In this document: piece after piece, positions 5,994 through 6,420 of the stretch
How the letters are laid out: each line of letters starts with the position of its first letter
How positions within the stretch are numbered: the first letter of the stretch is position 1
Source: an uncultured Clostridia bacterium
GTDB lineage: Bacteria > Bacillota > Clostridia > Oscillospirales > Acutalibacteraceae
Reading direction: 5' to 3'
Assembly (NCBI GenBank): GCA_945875045.1
Contig: CAMCIX010000094.1
Location: forward strand, 1 to 6,420
Length of the DNA stretch: 6,420 nucleotides
Notes under the pieces: generated by a model
What the model was told of the DNA's origin: nothing
Seen by the model: the letters and a program-made list of their open reading frames with translations, nothing else
The model's database searches: none
Position numbers and translations under genes: made by a program

Positions 5994-6420
5994 TTAATCT
6001 TTAATAATAATGTTTTCGCGGGCGGGGCCGTTGCTTACCATTACGAGCTTAAAGCCGATTTCCTTTTCGATAAACTCTATGTAATTACGGCAATTTTCGG
6101 GCAGGTCGGCGTAATTCCTGATTCCCGTAATATCGCACTTCCAACCCGGAAGCGATACTAAAACGGGCTTTGCCTTTTCAAGAAGTCCTGTAACAGGGAA
6201 GTCCTTTGTAACCTTGCCGTCAATTTCGTAGCCTACGCAGACCTTAATCTCATCAAGATATGAGAGAGCGTCAACAACGGTTAAAACGCCGTGTGTAGTA
6301 CCCTGAACCTCACAACCGTAGCGGGTGGCAACGCAGTCAAACCAGCCCATTCTGCGGGGTCTTCCTGTGGTTGCGCCGTATTCGCCGCCGTCGCCGCCGT
6401 GGTCGCGCATAGCCTTAGCC
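5994..6420 (-). CDS. purA: Adenylosuccinate synthetase, C-terminal third (5' end outside window)
   Basis: PurA joins IMP and aspartate using GTP to make adenylosuccinate, the first committed step to AMP. Only the C-terminal 141 residues are in the window of a family usually about 425-430 long. The reading frame stays open to the window edge (6419 is a codon start), so the ATG at 6410 is an internal methionine, not the start. Diagnostic motifs are GGEYGATTGRPRRMGWFD, which carries the substrate-binding TTGRPRR stretch; then VDALSYLDEIKVCVGYEIDG (in part LDEIKVCVGY); ADLPENCRNYIEFIE, the normally LP-x-N-x-x-x-Y-I region; and the C-terminal VSNGPAREN, corresponding to the family VSxGPxRxxTI ending. 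The gene ends in TAA, 11 bases before yhaM, without a terminator between them. Confidence 0.95.
   Translation of the reverse strand, partial: AKAMRDHGGDGGEYGATTGRPRRMGWFDCVATRYGCEVQGTTHGVLTVVDALSYLDEIKVCVGYEIDGKVTKDFPVTGLLEKAKPVLVSLPGWKCDITGIRNYADLPENCRNYIEFIEKEIGFKLVMVSNGPARENIIIKD

Noticed and set aside
5994..6410. A complete 138-residue protein starting at the ATG at 6410
   Set aside because: The frame stays open upstream to the window edge and the residues are the C-terminal part of PurA, so that ATG is internal.

Overview
The window is a tightly packed stretch of a Bacillota chromosome, most likely class Clostridia. The family set points there: YhaM exoribonuclease, TrmK, RqcH and a CpsB/YwqE-type phosphatase, with AAAGGAG-like ribosome binding sites. 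All eight genes lie on the minus strand, so transcription runs from high to low coordinates. No RNA gene, mobile element, CRISPR array or intergenic gap over 300 bases was found. The base composition is even by eye and gives no sign of recent transfer.

In transcription order: the end of purA (adenylosuccinate synthetase, cut by the window edge); yhaM (OB-fold plus HD 3'-5' exoribonuclease); a 66-residue DUF1858 CxxC protein; trmK (tRNA adenine-22 N1-methyltransferase); rqcH (NFACT protein of ribosome quality control); and a sugar phosphate isomerase/epimerase-like TIM-barrel protein of unknown substrate. Gaps are 6 to 35 bases or short overlaps, so these six are probably one operon. At the end of the isomerase gene lies a near-consensus sigma-A promoter. 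It probably drives a second unit: a PHP-family CpsB/YwqE-like phosphatase and, overlapping it by 26 bases, a PgeF/YfiH (LACC1-like) protein.

Functionally, the first unit combines AMP synthesis with RNA turnover, tRNA modification and rescue of stalled ribosomes, so it looks like a housekeeping RNA and translation cluster. The second unit joins a metal-dependent phosphatase with a putative purine nucleoside phosphorylase or peptidoglycan-editing enzyme.

Two points matter most to a reader. Bases 1-30 are not genomic: they match the Illumina Nextera (Tn5) adapter at 28 of 30 positions, and they cut the pgeF gene and add a false peptide tail. Second, the phosphatase gene has no ATG, GTG or TTG ahead of its conserved metal-binding motif; the family-consistent start is a rare ATT codon behind a strong Shine-Dalgarno sequence. 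I see no convincing new biological system here.
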